DNA of 64,000 bases from Stappia sp. WLB 29 (GCF_023507705.1 NZ_JALBGD010000004.1:331587-395586), one strand, 5' to 3'. Positions 20,151 through 29,411 are shown, counted from the stretch's first letter. Notes: a model not told the origin generated them from the letters alone. Made by a program: numbers and translations.

Positions 20151-20771
20151 TCACTTGCCGGCCAGCTCCGAAGCCTGCTGGACCCAGTTGTCGCGCTCGA
20201 TGCGGCCCTTGAAGGAAAGGGCCTCGTCGACGCGGGCGATGTCTTCCGCGGTGAAGGCGGCGACCTGGGCGTAGGTCGTGATGCCCATCGCGTTCAGCTT
20301 CTTCTCCAGCACGGGGCCGACACCGGAGATCTTCTTCAGATCGTCGGCGGGCGCATCCGGTGCGGTGAACAGGACCGGGAGCTCGGCCTCGGTGCCTGCG
20401 TCCTCGGCCTTCTCCGCCTTCGGGGCAGCGGCCTTCTTCTTGGTCGCCGGCTTGGCGCCACCGGTCAGGATGTCGGTGATCTTGACCAGCGTGAAGCTCT
20501 GGCGGTGGCCGTTGCGGCGACGCGAGTTCTGCCGACGGCGCTTCTTGAAGATGATGATCTTGCGGTGGCGGCCCTGGTCGACGACCTCGCCGACGACGCT
20601 CGCACCCTCGACCAGCGGAGAGCCGATCATGGTGTCGGTCTCGCCGCCCACCATCAGCACCTCAGCGAAAGTCACGGTCTCGCCCGCTTCGGCCGAGATC
20701 TTCTCGACCTTGAGCAGGTCGTCCTGGGCGACGCGGTACTGCTTGCCGCCCGTCTTGATCACTGCGAACAT
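20151..20771 (-). CDS. rplU: 50S ribosomal protein L21 with C-terminal helix-hairpin-helix extension
   Basis: A 206-residue protein, twice the length of E. coli L21 (103). Residues 1-103 are bL21: [20 protein letters not shown], and the RNA-binding basic segment [17 protein letters not shown]. An Ala/Lys/Glu linker follows. Residues about 147-206 contain [20 protein letters not shown], a helix-hairpin-helix like that in DNA-binding and polymerase-associated proteins. This extension occurs in some alphaproteobacterial L21 proteins; its role is not established. Ribosomal function is certain; DNA or RNA binding by the tail is inference. Confidence 0.95.
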   Translation of the reverse strand: MFAVIKTGGKQYRVAQDDLLKVEKISAEAGETVTFAEVLMVGGETDTMIGSPLVEGASVVGEVVDQGRHRKIIIFKKRRRQNSRRRNGHRQSFTLVKITDILTGGAKPATKKKAAAPKAEKAEDAGTEAELPVLFTAPDAPADDLKKISGVGPVLEKKLNAMGITTYAQVAAFTAEDIARVDEALSFKGRIERDNWVQQASELAGK

Positions 20772-21066
20772 GTCTCGCACGTCCTTCTTTTCGTTTTGCT
20801 CGCCGGCAGGCCGTCTTTGGTCTGCCGGGCTTCGCCTCCTGCCCTTCGGCGTCCCTTGCGGGAACTTGACGAGGACATTGCCTCTCTTGGAACCGTCCTG
20901 CCGGCTCGTCGGGCGGGGCCCTTGAAAGCCTGGCGGAATGGTCTGCCGGTCGCCGGAAAAGCCGCAGTCAGGCCCCGTTTCAAGGGCGTTGGCTGTGGGT
21001 TGCGGGGAACGGCGGAGAGCCTCGGGCAACGGATGGGCCTTTTCGGACCCTTTGCGAAGCAGCGCG
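20772..21066 (-). other. Long rplU 5' leader with hairpins, no gene
   Basis: About 290 bases lie between the likely start of transcription and the rplU start codon. The segment contains inverted repeats, for example CCGGCAG (20803) with CTGCCGG (about 20823). Long leaders of ribosomal-protein operons often carry autoregulatory structures, but I recognise no known leader here. I see no coding gene in it. Confidence 0.45.
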
Positions 21067-21094
21067 ACTATACGGATCGGCGATGCAAAGTCAA
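21067..21094 (-). promoter_or_regulatory. Probable rplU-rpmA promoter
   Basis: On the minus strand TTGACT (21094-21089) is separated by 16 bases from TATAGT (21072-21067). Both boxes match the housekeeping consensus in 5 of 6 positions. It is the best promoter-like sequence upstream of rplU and implies a leader of about 290 bases. Confidence 0.6.
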
Positions 21095-21322
21095 CGCTTG
21101 CAAGGGCGGTTTTGTGCGCTTTGCCGCGCGCGCCGGCGCTTTTGTGACACGCATGCCACCTTGGCGCCCTTCGTGCGCTCGCGCCGGCGCTTTCGTGCCG
21201 CATCGCCCCGTCCTGCCCCGCCACTTTGCTGGACCGGGGAAAAGTTGCAAGACGCCCCTTGTGCGACCCCGCGCACTTCGCTATGTACCGTCGCACTTTG
21301 AGACCACGACATCTCATATAGC

Positions 21323-21412
21323 GGAGAGGTGCCGGAGTGGTTGAACGGGGCGGTCTCGAAAACCGTTGAGCGCGCAAGCGTTCCGAGGGTTCGAATCCCT
21401 CTCTCTCCGCCA
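21323..21412 (+). tRNA. tRNA-Ser (anticodon CGA)
   Basis: A 90-nt type II tRNA beginning GGAGAGGTGCCGGAGTGG and ending ATCCCTCTCTCTCCGCCA with encoded CCA. The anticodon loop CTCGAAA gives CGA, reading UCG. The long variable arm (about GAGCGCGCAAGCGTTC) is that of a serine tRNA. The acceptor stem has one G-U pair at its base. Confidence 0.97.
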
Positions 21413-21598
21413 CTTCCTTGATCTCGCGCCAGTTCGCTTCGCTCACGGCCCGCGAGGGCGAAATAACCGGCCGGTCGCGCACGTGCGCTCTTGGCTGCGG
21501 GTTCCGAACGTCTACCCGAACCCCGCCATTCAGTTCCGCTCCGGCACTGCGTCTGCGTCGCTTTCCGCCGACTTCCGTCCTTGCAGGTTTGTCAGCGC

Positions 21599-21650
21599 CC
21601 GAAACCGGGTGAGCTCGCTCGCCCGCAAGCAAGCGCTCTCCCGGTTTCGG
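21599..21650. repeat. Large inverted repeat after the MFS gene
   Basis: Perfect 11-bp arms CCGAAACCGGG (21599-21609) and CCCGGTTTCGG (21640-21650) enclose a loop with further partial pairing. It lies 22 bases past the stop of the leftward MFS gene. No T-run follows, so it may be an mRNA 3' stabilising hairpin rather than a classic terminator. Confidence 0.6.
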
Positions 21651-21671
21651 ACGGAGCCCGGTCCGCCGCAG

Positions 21672-23132
21672 TCAGGGCATGCGGCCTTCGCGGGCTGCCA
21701 GTCGTGCCAGCAGGAGTGCGGCCATGGCGGCGGCAGCGGCGTTGTAGCTCATGCCCGCGACGAAGGCCGAGGCATAGCGTGCGGCTTGCCCTTCCGAGTG
21801 CGCCCCGAGCGCTGCTCCGAACAAGATTCCGACCACCGCAACACCGAGCGCTGCGCCAACCTGCTGCAGCGTGGAGACGACGCCGGAGGCCATGCCCGCC
21901 TGCCGTTCCTCCACGAAGCCGAGCACGAGGTTGAGCAGCGGCGTCATGATCATCGCCTGCGCTCCGCCGACGACGATGAGCGCCGGAACGAGATGCGCGA
22001 CCACGAGATCGGCGCCGGCGACCCAGACCTGCCCGATCAGCACGGTGAAGGAGACGGCATAGACCACCGCGCCCGTTGCTATGGCCGGGGTGCCGAAGCG
22101 CGCCACAAGGCGCGGTGCGCTCAAGGAAAGGATCACGAAGGCGATGGAGCACGGCACGAAGACGCTGCCGGCCTGGAACGGACTGAGGCCGAAACCCGTC
22201 TGCGCCAGAAGCGCGAAGCAGAGGAAGAAGGAGGAGGCCGTCGAATAGATCAGGAGCACCAGCAGTCCGCCTTGGGCGAAGCGCGGTTGTCGCATGAGCG
22301 CCATGTCCACCAAAGGCTGCTGCCCGGTTTTGCGGCGACGTTCCTGGTGGCGATAGAAGGCGGCGAGCAGGAGTGCGGCCCCGACGAGCGACAGGAAGCT
22401 CCAAAGCTGCCAGCCACGGGATGGGGCCTCGACCAGCGGCACGAGAAGCGCCGTCAGCCCGAGGCTGACCAGTGCGACGCCCGGCCAGTCGAGCGCGGGG
22501 CGCTCGGGTGAGCGCGTTTCCGGGATGAACCGCGCCATCAGGATTGCAAACACGCCGACGGGCACGTTGATGAGGAAGATCGTGCGCCATCCAAGATCGA
22601 AGATATCGGCCTCGACGAGAAAGCCGCCGATGATTTGTCCCGCAATGGCGGCAAGGCCGAGCGTCATGCCGAGGAAGCCGAAGGCGCGGCGGCTGTCGTC
22701 GCCGGAGAAGTTCACGCGGATCGAGGCATAGACCTGCGGGAAGAGCAGGGCCGCAGCCAGCCCCTGCAACACGCGTGCGCCGATCAGGATTTCCACCGTC
22801 GAGGCAATGCCGCAAAGAAGAGAGGCCGCCGTAAAGCCGGCCATGCCGATGATGAACAGCCGCCGCCGTCCAAAAAGGTCGCCGAGCCGTCCGCCCGCGA
22901 CCAGCAGGACGCCGAAGGCCAGTTCGTAGCCCGCGACGATGAACCCGATCTGCGACAGGCTCGCTCCGAGTTCGGCCTGCATGGACGGGATCGCGACATT
23001 GACCACGAAAAGGTCGAAGATCGTCACGAAGCCGGCGAGCAGCAGGATGGACAGGCCGAGCCAGGGCGGGCGGCGGGCCGGATCGGCAGACGTGGGGGAA
23101 AGGGTATCGGCTGTGCAGGCGTCGGAATGCAT
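21672..23132 (-). CDS. DHA2-type MFS multidrug efflux transporter
   Basis: A 486-residue integral membrane protein with about 14 hydrophobic segments, the DHA2 arrangement. GGRLGDLFGRRRLFIIG is the loop 2-3 signature (about residues 80-96). LIGARVLQGLAAALLFPQVY resembles motif B/C of drug exporters. Proton-driven export of drugs or toxic compounds across the inner membrane is the expected role; the substrate is unknown. A divergent XRE regulator starts 97 bases away, and this pairing usually means the regulator controls the pump. Confidence 0.9.
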   Translation of the reverse strand: MHSDACTADTLSPTSADPARRPPWLGLSILLLAGFVTIFDLFVVNVAIPSMQAELGASLSQIGFIVAGYELAFGVLLVAGGRLGDLFGRRRLFIIGMAGFTAASLLCGIASTVEILIGARVLQGLAAALLFPQVYASIRVNFSGDDSRRAFGFLGMTLGLAAIAGQIIGGFLVEADIFDLGWRTIFLINVPVGVFAILMARFIPETRSPERPALDWPGVALVSLGLTALLVPLVEAPSRGWQLWSFLSLVGAALLLAAFYRHQERRRKTGQQPLVDMALMRQPRFAQGGLLVLLIYSTASSFFLCFALLAQTGFGLSPFQAGSVFVPCSIAFVILSLSAPRLVARFGTPAIATGAVVYAVSFTVLIGQVWVAGADLVVAHLVPALIVVGGAQAMIMTPLLNLVLGFVEERQAGMASGVVSTLQQVGAALGVAVVGILFGAALGAHSEGQAARYASAFVAGMSYNAAAAAMAALLLARLAAREGRMP

Positions 23133-23229
23133 CTGGCGTCCTCTTGTGTTGACGCGCCAGCGATTCCACGATCATTATCCTTTTACAATTTAACTTCTTA
23201 TGCTGTTGCTTTTCGTAATGGGCTAACCG

Positions 23230-24030
23230 ATGCGCACCCTCGAACGCACCCGACCCGAGCTTGCCGAATTCCTGCGTGCCCGCCGCGAGCGGCTGTTGCC
23301 GGAAGATGTCGGCCTGCCGAGCGCGAAGCGTCGGCGCACGCCGGGCTTGCGCCGCGAGGAAGTCGCGGCGCTCGCGGGCGTCGGGCTGACTTGGTATACG
23401 TGGCTTGAGCAGGGCCGCGAGATCGGGGTGTCCGCCGGTTTCCTCGACAATCTCGCCCGCGTGCTCAAGCTCGATGCGGCCGAACGTCGGCATCTGTTCA
23501 TGCTCGCGCACGAGCGTCCGCCGGCGGAACCCGGCAAGACGTTCTGCATCGTGCCGTCGCTCGCCGCCCGGTTGGTGGAAGACCTTGCGCCCCACGCCGC
23601 CTACATCATCAACCTGCGCTGGGACGTGCTGGCCTGCAACGGGCCTGCCGACCGCCTGTTCGGGTTCGGCAGGTTCGATCCCGGTCGTCGCAATCTGCTT
23701 TGGGCCTTGTTCGCGGATGCCGGTTTGCGGGAAGCCTTCGTCGGCTGGGAGGAGCAGGCACCGGCAATGGTCGCGAGCTTCCGCCGCGACTTTGCTGCCG
23801 CGCGCCAGGACGCCGATGCCCGCGCCCTGGTCGAAGAACTGGAACGGGTCTCGCCCGAGTTCAAGAACTGGTGGCAGAGCCAGGACGTCCATGCGCCCTG
23901 CACGGGCACCCGCACGATCAAAGTGGACGGCACGCCCGTCGATTTCGAGCACACGTCGCTCACCATCGACGGCGGACAGCATCTGCGTCTCGTTGTCTAT
24001 GCACAGAAGCTGGAATCTGCCGCTGGCTGA
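23230..24030 (+). CDS. XRE family regulator with MmyB-like ligand domain
   Basis: A 266-residue regulator. The N-terminal helix-turn-helix reads RTPGLRREEVAALAGVGLTW (about 38-57), followed by the MmyB-like domain (about 100-260) with RWDVLACNGPADRLFGF and a GTRTIKVDGTPVDFEH strand. MmyB-like domains bind a small hydrophobic ligand, often a fatty acid. It is divergent from the DHA2 pump and likely controls it. The 97-base gap is visibly AT-rich and must hold both promoters. Confidence 0.9.
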   Translation: MRTLERTRPELAEFLRARRERLLPEDVGLPSAKRRRTPGLRREEVAALAGVGLTWYTWLEQGREIGVSAGFLDNLARVLKLDAAERRHLFMLAHERPPAEPGKTFCIVPSLAARLVEDLAPHAAYIINLRWDVLACNGPADRLFGFGRFDPGRRNLLWALFADAGLREAFVGWEEQAPAMVASFRRDFAAARQDADARALVEELERVSPEFKNWWQSQDVHAPCTGTRTIKVDGTPVDFEHTSLTIDGGQHLRLVVYAQKLESAAG

Positions 24031-24281
24031 CGAATGGATCGCGCTGCGCAGACGGCCCGTGCTCCCACCGCTGCCATCTCCGCGTGTGCCGGGGCGGGCA
24101 ACGATATGCTCGCTGCTGCTGCGCCCGGCCCGTATGGACTTGCCCGACTCCGCGGAAAGTGCCGTAATACGGGCCAGTTTGATCTGTGAACGACGGTATG
24201 GGCATGTCGTTGGGCGAGTGGAGTTAAGAAAGGCGTAGCTGTTTCAACCGATCCTTGTAGTCATCTTTCGAGGATTTTCCC

Positions 24282-26666
24282 TTGCGCTTTTTCATTTGCC
24301 TCTTCACGGAGCACGATCTCCGGCTGGTTGCCCTGGCTGCGGTCATCTGTGTTCTCGGCGCATGGATCTCGGTGCGCCTGTTCGTGCGCATCCGCGCGGC
24401 CGAGCGCGAGGCCCGGCCCTTCTGGGTCTTTCTCGGCTCCGTGGCGGCCGGCTCCACGATCTGGTGCACCCATTTCGTCGCCATGCTCGCCTACCGGCCG
24501 GGCGTACCCGTCTCCTACGATCCCACGCTCACCGGCGTGTCGCTGCTGATCGCGGTCGTCTCCGCCTCGCTCGCCCTGGTGGTCGCCTCCGGCCGCGGCC
24601 GCTTCGCGCCGGTGCTCGGCGGCGGCCTGTTCGGAGCCGGCGTCGCCGTCATGCACTACACGGGCATGGCCGCCTTCAGCATCGACGGCGCGATCGTCTG
24701 GGACACGACCTATGTGGCGGTCTCGCTCGTGCTGTCGCTGGCTCTGGGCGCGGCCGCCTTTTTCGCCGTCGCCCGCGAGCACGCCGACCCGCAGACGCGC
24801 GAACTGCTGGGCACCGCGTTGCTGACGGCCTCCATCGTCGCGCTGCATTTCACCGGCATGGCGGCGGTCGGCATCGTGCCGGCCGTGCCGGTGCCGGGCG
24901 GCGCCACCAGCGAGGATGCCTATGGCGCGCTGGCGGTGGCGGTTGCCGGCGTCGGCCTGCTGGTGCTCGGCACCGGCATTGCCAGCCAGCTGCTCGACCG
25001 CCAGGCGACCCTTCGTGCCAGGACCCGCGCCAAGCACATCCTGGAAAGCTCGGTCGACGGCATCGTCATCGAGACCGCCGGGCGCATCGTCGATTGCAAC
25101 GAGGCCTTCGTCCAGCTCAGCGGCCTGGAGCGCGAGGCGGTGGTCGGGCGCACCTTCGCCGAGCTCGTCCCGCGCGGGCCTTCCGCCGTCGACCAGCTGG
25201 TGCGCGCGACGCTGATCACCGCGTCCGGCGCAGGCCTGCCCGTGGAGGTCGCGGCCCGCGACGACCGCTACGACCGCGACGAGATCGTCGCCACGCGCTT
25301 CTACTCGGTACGCGACCTGCGCCAGCGCCTGGCGCAGGAGGAGAAGATCACCTATCTCGCCAGCTTCGACAATCTGACCGGCCTGCCGAACCGCTCCTCC
25401 TTCCTGGAGCATCTCGACGGCCAGATCGAGACGCGCCCGGCCAGTTCCCGCATCGCGCTCTTCGCCATCGACCTCGACCGCTTCAAGGAGGTCAACGACG
25501 TGCACGGCCATGCGGCCGGCGACCATGTGCTGCGGGTGCTGTCGGAGCGCATGCGCACGGCGGTCGGCAAGGAGGCCTTCGTCGCCCGGCTCGGCGGCGA
25601 CGAGTTCGTCGCCACCGCCCTGGTGCAGGACCGCGAGCAGGCGCTCGGCATCGCCTCGCGGCTGGAGCGCGAGCTCTTCGCCACCGTGCCTTACGACCAT
25701 GCGGATCTGATCTGCGGCGCCTCCATCGGCATCTCGATCTTCCCCGACGATGCGGCGAGCCCGGCGACCCTCATGAACAATGCCGACCTTGCCATGTACC
25801 GGGCCAAGGGCTCGCACGGCGAGGCGATCTGCTTCTACGAGGAGGAAATGGACGAGCGCGTGCGCGAGCGTCGCGCCGTGGCGCTGCAGCTGCGCACCGC
25901 ACTGGCGGAAGACGAGTTCTTCCTCGTCTTCCAGCCGCAGGTCTCGATCCGCGACAACGCGGTGACCGGCTACGAGGCCTTGCTGCGCTGGCGTCATCCG
26001 GAGCGCGGCGTGGTTCAGCCGATGGAGTTCATCCCCATCGCCGAGGACACCGGCCTGATCCTGCCCATCGGCGAGTGGGTGCTGCGCACCGCCTGCCGCG
26101 AGGCCGCCTCCTGGGACAATCCGCTCAAGGTTGCGGTCAACGTCTCGGCGCTGCAGGTCGGCAGCATCGACATGCCCGACATCATCCATGGTATCCTGAT
26201 GGAGACCGGCCTGCCGCCCCAGCGCCTGGAGGTGGAGATCACCGAGACCTCCTTGATCCAGGATGCGGAGCGCACCTTGCACATCCTGCGAAGGATCAAG
26301 GCGATGGGCGTGTCGATCTCGATGGACGATTTCGGCATCGGCTATTCGTCCCTGTCGACCCTGCGCTCGTTCCCCTTCGACAAGATCAAGCTCGACAAGT
26401 CCTTCATGGAGGATCTCGACCGCGGGCCGCAGGCCTCGGCGATGATCCGCGCCGTGCTGGCCTTGGGCGAAAGCCTCGACATCCCGATCCTCGCGGAGGG
26501 TGTGGAGACCCGGGCCCAGCGCGATTTCCTGGCGCAGGAGGGCTGCACCCAGATCCAGGGCTATCTCGTCGGATATCCCGCCGAAAGCACCGGCGAGACC
26601 GGTGCCGTGCCGACGAGCGAGGCCGCGGCACTGGCGCGTATCCGAGGATCCCGCACCGGCGACTGA
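24282..26666 (+). CDS. MHYT-PAS-GGDEF-EAL cyclic-di-GMP signalling protein
   Basis: A 794-residue inner-membrane protein. Residues 1-240 form the seven-helix MHYT sensor, with its repeated His motifs at WCTHF (61-65), VMHYT (123-127) and ALHFT (187-191). These motifs are thought to bind copper and sense a diatomic gas. A PAS domain spans about 250-345. The GGDEF motif is intact at 438-442. The EAL domain begins at about 540, with EAL at 565-567. It could make or break cyclic-di-GMP; both sites look intact. The start is a TTG at 24282 with GAGGAT upstream; an in-frame ATG further in would remove the first helix. No partner gene is linked. Confidence 0.92.
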   Translation: MRFFICLFTEHDLRLVALAAVICVLGAWISVRLFVRIRAAEREARPFWVFLGSVAAGSTIWCTHFVAMLAYRPGVPVSYDPTLTGVSLLIAVVSASLALVVASGRGRFAPVLGGGLFGAGVAVMHYTGMAAFSIDGAIVWDTTYVAVSLVLSLALGAAAFFAVAREHADPQTRELLGTALLTASIVALHFTGMAAVGIVPAVPVPGGATSEDAYGALAVAVAGVGLLVLGTGIASQLLDRQATLRARTRAKHILESSVDGIVIETAGRIVDCNEAFVQLSGLEREAVVGRTFAELVPRGPSAVDQLVRATLITASGAGLPVEVAARDDRYDRDEIVATRFYSVRDLRQRLAQEEKITYLASFDNLTGLPNRSSFLEHLDGQIETRPASSRIALFAIDLDRFKEVNDVHGHAAGDHVLRVLSERMRTAVGKEAFVARLGGDEFVATALVQDREQALGIASRLERELFATVPYDHADLICGASIGISIFPDDAASPATLMNNADLAMYRAKGSHGEAICFYEEEMDERVRERRAVALQLRTALAEDEFFLVFQPQVSIRDNAVTGYEALLRWRHPERGVVQPMEFIPIAEDTGLILPIGEWVLRTACREAASWDNPLKVAVNVSALQVGSIDMPDIIHGILMETGLPPQRLEVEITETSLIQDAERTLHILRRIKAMGVSISMDDFGIGYSSLSTLRSFPFDKIKLDKSFMEDLDRGPQASAMIRAVLALGESLDIPILAEGVETRAQRDFLAQEGCTQIQGYLVGYPAESTGETGAVPTSEAAALARIRGSRTGD

Positions 26667-26700
26667 CGCCGCCGGCCGGTCGTTGCCTTTCAGCGTGTCA

Positions 26701-27801
26701 TCAGCCCCTCGCTGCGCTGCGGCCCGGCCAGCGCTCGATGGCATAGCCCGCCTGCTTCGGCCACAGCGCCCGCGTTTCCGTGCCGAGCCGGCGCGCCGCA
26801 TGCAGCGGCCAGTTCGGATCGTCCAGCGCCGCCCGGCCGAGACCGACGAGGTCGGCGCGTCCTTCCGCGAGCGCCGCCGCCGCCAGCTCCGCCTCGCCCA
26901 TCAGTCCCACCGCCATCACCGGCAGGCCGGTATCCTCGCGGATCTGCGTCGCCCAGGGCAGGTACATGCCCGGCCCGATCTCGAAGCGCGAGCCGGTGAA
27001 GCCGCCGGCCGACACGTCGATGACGTCGACGCCGCGCTCGCGCACCTGGCGGGCGAAGGCGACGCTGTCCTCGATGGTGCGGCCGCCCTCCAGCCCATCG
27101 ACGGCCGACAGGCGCAGGAACAGCGGCATGTCCTCCGGCATCGCCGCGCGGACCGCCTCCACCACCTGCAGCGGGAAGCGCATGCGGTTCTCGGCGCTGC
27201 CGCCATAGGCGTCCTCGCGCCGGTTGGACAGCGGCGACAGGAACTGGTTCAGCAGGTAGCCGTGCGCGGCGTGGATCTCGATCAGCTGGAAGCCGGCCTC
27301 GACGGCCCGCCTCGTCGCCGCGGCCCAGGCCGCCACCTCCGCTTCGAGGTCCGCCTCGCTCAGTGCGCGCGGCATCGGCGCGTCCTCGGAATGGGGCAGG
27401 GCGGAGGGCGCCACCGGCTCCCAGTGCTCGGCGTCGGCCTCGCGCTCGCTGGTGCCCATCAGCCAGGGCGGGATCGACGAGGCCTTGCGGCCGGCATGGG
27501 CCAGCTGGATGCCGGCGACCGCCCCTTGCGCGCGCAGCAGCGCGGCGATCCGCGCCATGCCGGCGATCTGGTCATCGTCCCACAAGCCCGGGCAGCCGTA
27601 GGTGATGCGCCCGTCGGCCGTCACCGCCGTCGCCTCGACGATCACCGTGCCGAAGCCGCCCAGCGCGAAGCGGCCGAGATGCACGAGATGGTAGTCGCCG
27701 ACAAGGCCGCCGCGCGCCGAATACTGGCACATCGGCGAGACGACGAAGCGGTTGGGCAGGGTCAGCCCGCGCAAGGAGAGGGGCGAAAAGAGATCGGTCA
27801 T
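26701..27801 (-). CDS. Old yellow enzyme, YqjM-like NADH:flavin oxidoreductase
   Basis: A 366-residue FMN-dependent ene-reductase. The N-terminus FSPLSLRGLTLPNRFVVSPM is followed by CQYSA, whose Cys marks the YqjM (thermophilic-like) class. IQLAHAGRKAS and HAAHGYLLNQFLSPLSNRR are barrel signatures that include the substrate-binding His pair and active-site residues. The enzyme reduces activated C=C bonds with NAD(P)H. The start is the ATG at 27801-27799; upstream codons lack similarity. No operon partner is evident. Confidence 0.93.
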   Translation of the reverse strand: MTDLFSPLSLRGLTLPNRFVVSPMCQYSARGGLVGDYHLVHLGRFALGGFGTVIVEATAVTADGRITYGCPGLWDDDQIAGMARIAALLRAQGAVAGIQLAHAGRKASSIPPWLMGTSEREADAEHWEPVAPSALPHSEDAPMPRALSEADLEAEVAAWAAATRRAVEAGFQLIEIHAAHGYLLNQFLSPLSNRREDAYGGSAENRMRFPLQVVEAVRAAMPEDMPLFLRLSAVDGLEGGRTIEDSVAFARQVRERGVDVIDVSAGGFTGSRFEIGPGMYLPWATQIREDTGLPVMAVGLMGEAELAAAALAEGRADLVGLGRAALDDPNWPLHAARRLGTETRALWPKQAGYAIERWPGRSAARG

Positions 27802-27948
27802 CGAATGTCCTTCCTGGCGATCCGGACCGCACGGGCCGTCGCCCCGCAGCACCCCCGCCGCGCCGTGCGGCATCGCGGGGGATGCGGGCGCGCGTCGCCT
27901 CGAAAGGGCAAGACCATGGGGGAGGGAGAGGGGATGGGCCGGCGGATC

Positions 27949-27972
27949 GGTTTCGCGTTTGGTTTCGCGTTT
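27949..27972. repeat. Tandem 12-bp repeat
   Basis: GGTTTCGCGTTT occurs twice without a gap (27949-27960 and 27961-27972), and a partial third copy (GGTTTT) follows. It lies in the 232-base gap upstream of the old yellow enzyme gene. It could be a slippage product or a paired binding site. Confidence 0.6.
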
Positions 27973-28033
27973 GGTTTTCCGGCCGAGTAGATGACGTCCG
28001 CCCCCCGCTTGTCCAGTGGGCAGCGGTTGCGTT

Positions 28034-28693
28034 TTAGCGCCCGCGGCAGATCCGGATGCCGGGATCCTCGCCGTCCTGCGTCTCCCAGTCCTGCAACTGC
28101 AGGGCGATGGGCGCGAAGGAGGTCTTGCGCTCGTTGACCACTCCGCGTCCGGTCAGGAGGTTGAGGTCGCAACTCAGCGGTTCCTTCTCCTGCAGCGTGT
28201 CGTAGGAGTTGAAGGTGAGGCCGGCGACCACGAACCGCCCCTCGCGATGGGCGAGCGAGATCGTGTGCTCCCAGCGGTCCCGGCCGATGGCGAAATTCTG
28301 CGTGGTGATGGCGATGGAGCCGTTGGCCAGCGCCTTGATCGAGGGCTCCTGCCCATAGGCGGCGCCCTCGCCGCCGCGCCCGCCCCAGATCTTGTCCGGA
28401 ACAGCGAGCGCCAGCGTCAGCAGGTTGCCGTCGGTCTCCTCCTCGCGCAGGTAGACGTAAAGGCCGACCTGCATGTCGTCGCCGTTCGTCACGGCGAGCA
28501 GCGCAAGATCCTGCCGCCCGTCCTTGTTCCAGTCGCCGACGGCGGCATCGAGCACGTCCTGCGGGCGGATCTCGCCCGGTTGTGCCCCCTCTTGCGCAGG
28601 GGCCTGCGGGCTGAGGAACAACGGCGCCGCGCCCACGAGCGCTGCGGCGATCTTCTGAACGGTCTTCTGGGCAATCCGGCGGAACATGGTCAT
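28034..28693 (-). CDS. Secreted VCBS/FG-GAP-like protein of unknown function
   Basis: A 219-residue protein with a signal peptide (about residues 1-33, ending AQEGAQ). GDWNKDGRQDLALLAV near 53-68 is a calcium-binding FG-GAP/VCBS-type loop; only one clear copy is present, so the protein is too short for a full propeller. The C-terminus CDLNLLTGR...CRGR has two cysteines that could form a disulfide in the periplasm. I cannot assign a function. It stands alone between two oxidoreductase genes. Confidence 0.7.
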   Translation of the reverse strand: MTMFRRIAQKTVQKIAAALVGAAPLFLSPQAPAQEGAQPGEIRPQDVLDAAVGDWNKDGRQDLALLAVTNGDDMQVGLYVYLREEETDGNLLTLALAVPDKIWGGRGGEGAAYGQEPSIKALANGSIAITTQNFAIGRDRWEHTISLAHREGRFVVAGLTFNSYDTLQEKEPLSCDLNLLTGRGVVNERKTSFAPIALQLQDWETQDGEDPGIRICRGR

Positions 28694-28797
28694 CGGGCTC
28701 TCTCCCTGCCGGAGATCCGGCAGGGAATCATATCGCCGTGTTCCGCGGCAAATGCCAGCCCCGTTTCAGGGGCGGGCACGATCCGGCATGGCCCCCC

Positions 28798-29382
28798 TCA
28801 GGCGACCGCCTCGACGCTGCGTTCCTCCTGGCGGGCGCTGCGCAGCACGCGGCCCCACCAGGCGAGCTGGCCCAGCATCCGCTCCGCCGCCGTGCCCAGA
28901 TGCGGCAGCGCCTCGAACCCGGTCCGGCCTTCGCGCAGCGCCAGATAGTCGCCATAGGAGATGTGGACGGCGGCCTTCACCGAGACCATTTCCAGCTCCA
29001 CCGCGATCTGGCGCAGGTGCATCACCGCCCGCGCACCGCCGACGCCGCCATAGGCGACGCTGCCGGCCGGCCGGCGCGTCCAGGAGGCATGGTCGAGCGC
29101 GTTCTTCAGCACGCCCGTCAGGCTGTGATTGTATTCCGCGACGGTGAAGACATAGGCATCGCACGCCGCCACCTTCGCCGCGAAGGCGTCTGCCGCCTGC
29201 GTCTGCGCCGGGCTCGCCGCCGGGTCGCCGAAAAAGGGCAGGGAGAAATCGGCAAGGTCGATGACCTCGACGTCGAAGGCGCCGGTTTTCTCCGCCTGGG
29301 TGCCGATCCAGTTTGCGGGCAGGTCGGCGAAGCGTCCCTTGCGGGTGCTGCCGATGAGGAGGCCGAGCTTGAGTTTGCTCAT
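28798..29382 (-). CDS. NADPH-dependent FMN reductase family protein
   Basis: A 194-residue flavodoxin-fold protein. The FMN phosphate loop is LGLLIGSTRKGR (about 6-17) and a second FMN motif is VFTVAEYNHSLTGVLKNALD (about 78-97). Relatives reduce FMN, chromate or quinones with NAD(P)H. The gene lies 29 bases after the monooxygenase gene, and both are read from the SoxR-type promoter at 29822, so it probably responds to redox-cycling compounds. Confidence 0.9.
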   Translation of the reverse strand: MSKLKLGLLIGSTRKGRFADLPANWIGTQAEKTGAFDVEVIDLADFSLPFFGDPAASPAQTQAADAFAAKVAACDAYVFTVAEYNHSLTGVLKNALDHASWTRRPAGSVAYGGVGGARAVMHLRQIAVELEMVSVKAAVHISYGDYLALREGRTGFEALPHLGTAAERMLGQLAWWGRVLRSARQEERSVEAVA

Positions 29383-29411
29383 GGGTTACGTCCTTTCCCG
29401 GTCCGACCGGA

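Noticed and set aside
21323..21412. tRNA-Ser as integration site of a genomic island
   Set aside because: I see no duplicated tRNA 3' end or integrase gene downstream; the following genes have normal composition.
24261..26801. An 846-codon minus-strand frame over the MHYT-GGDEF-EAL gene
   Set aside because: It is a mirror of the real gene, rich in Arg/Gly/His/Asp with no motif. The plus-strand gene has complete domains.
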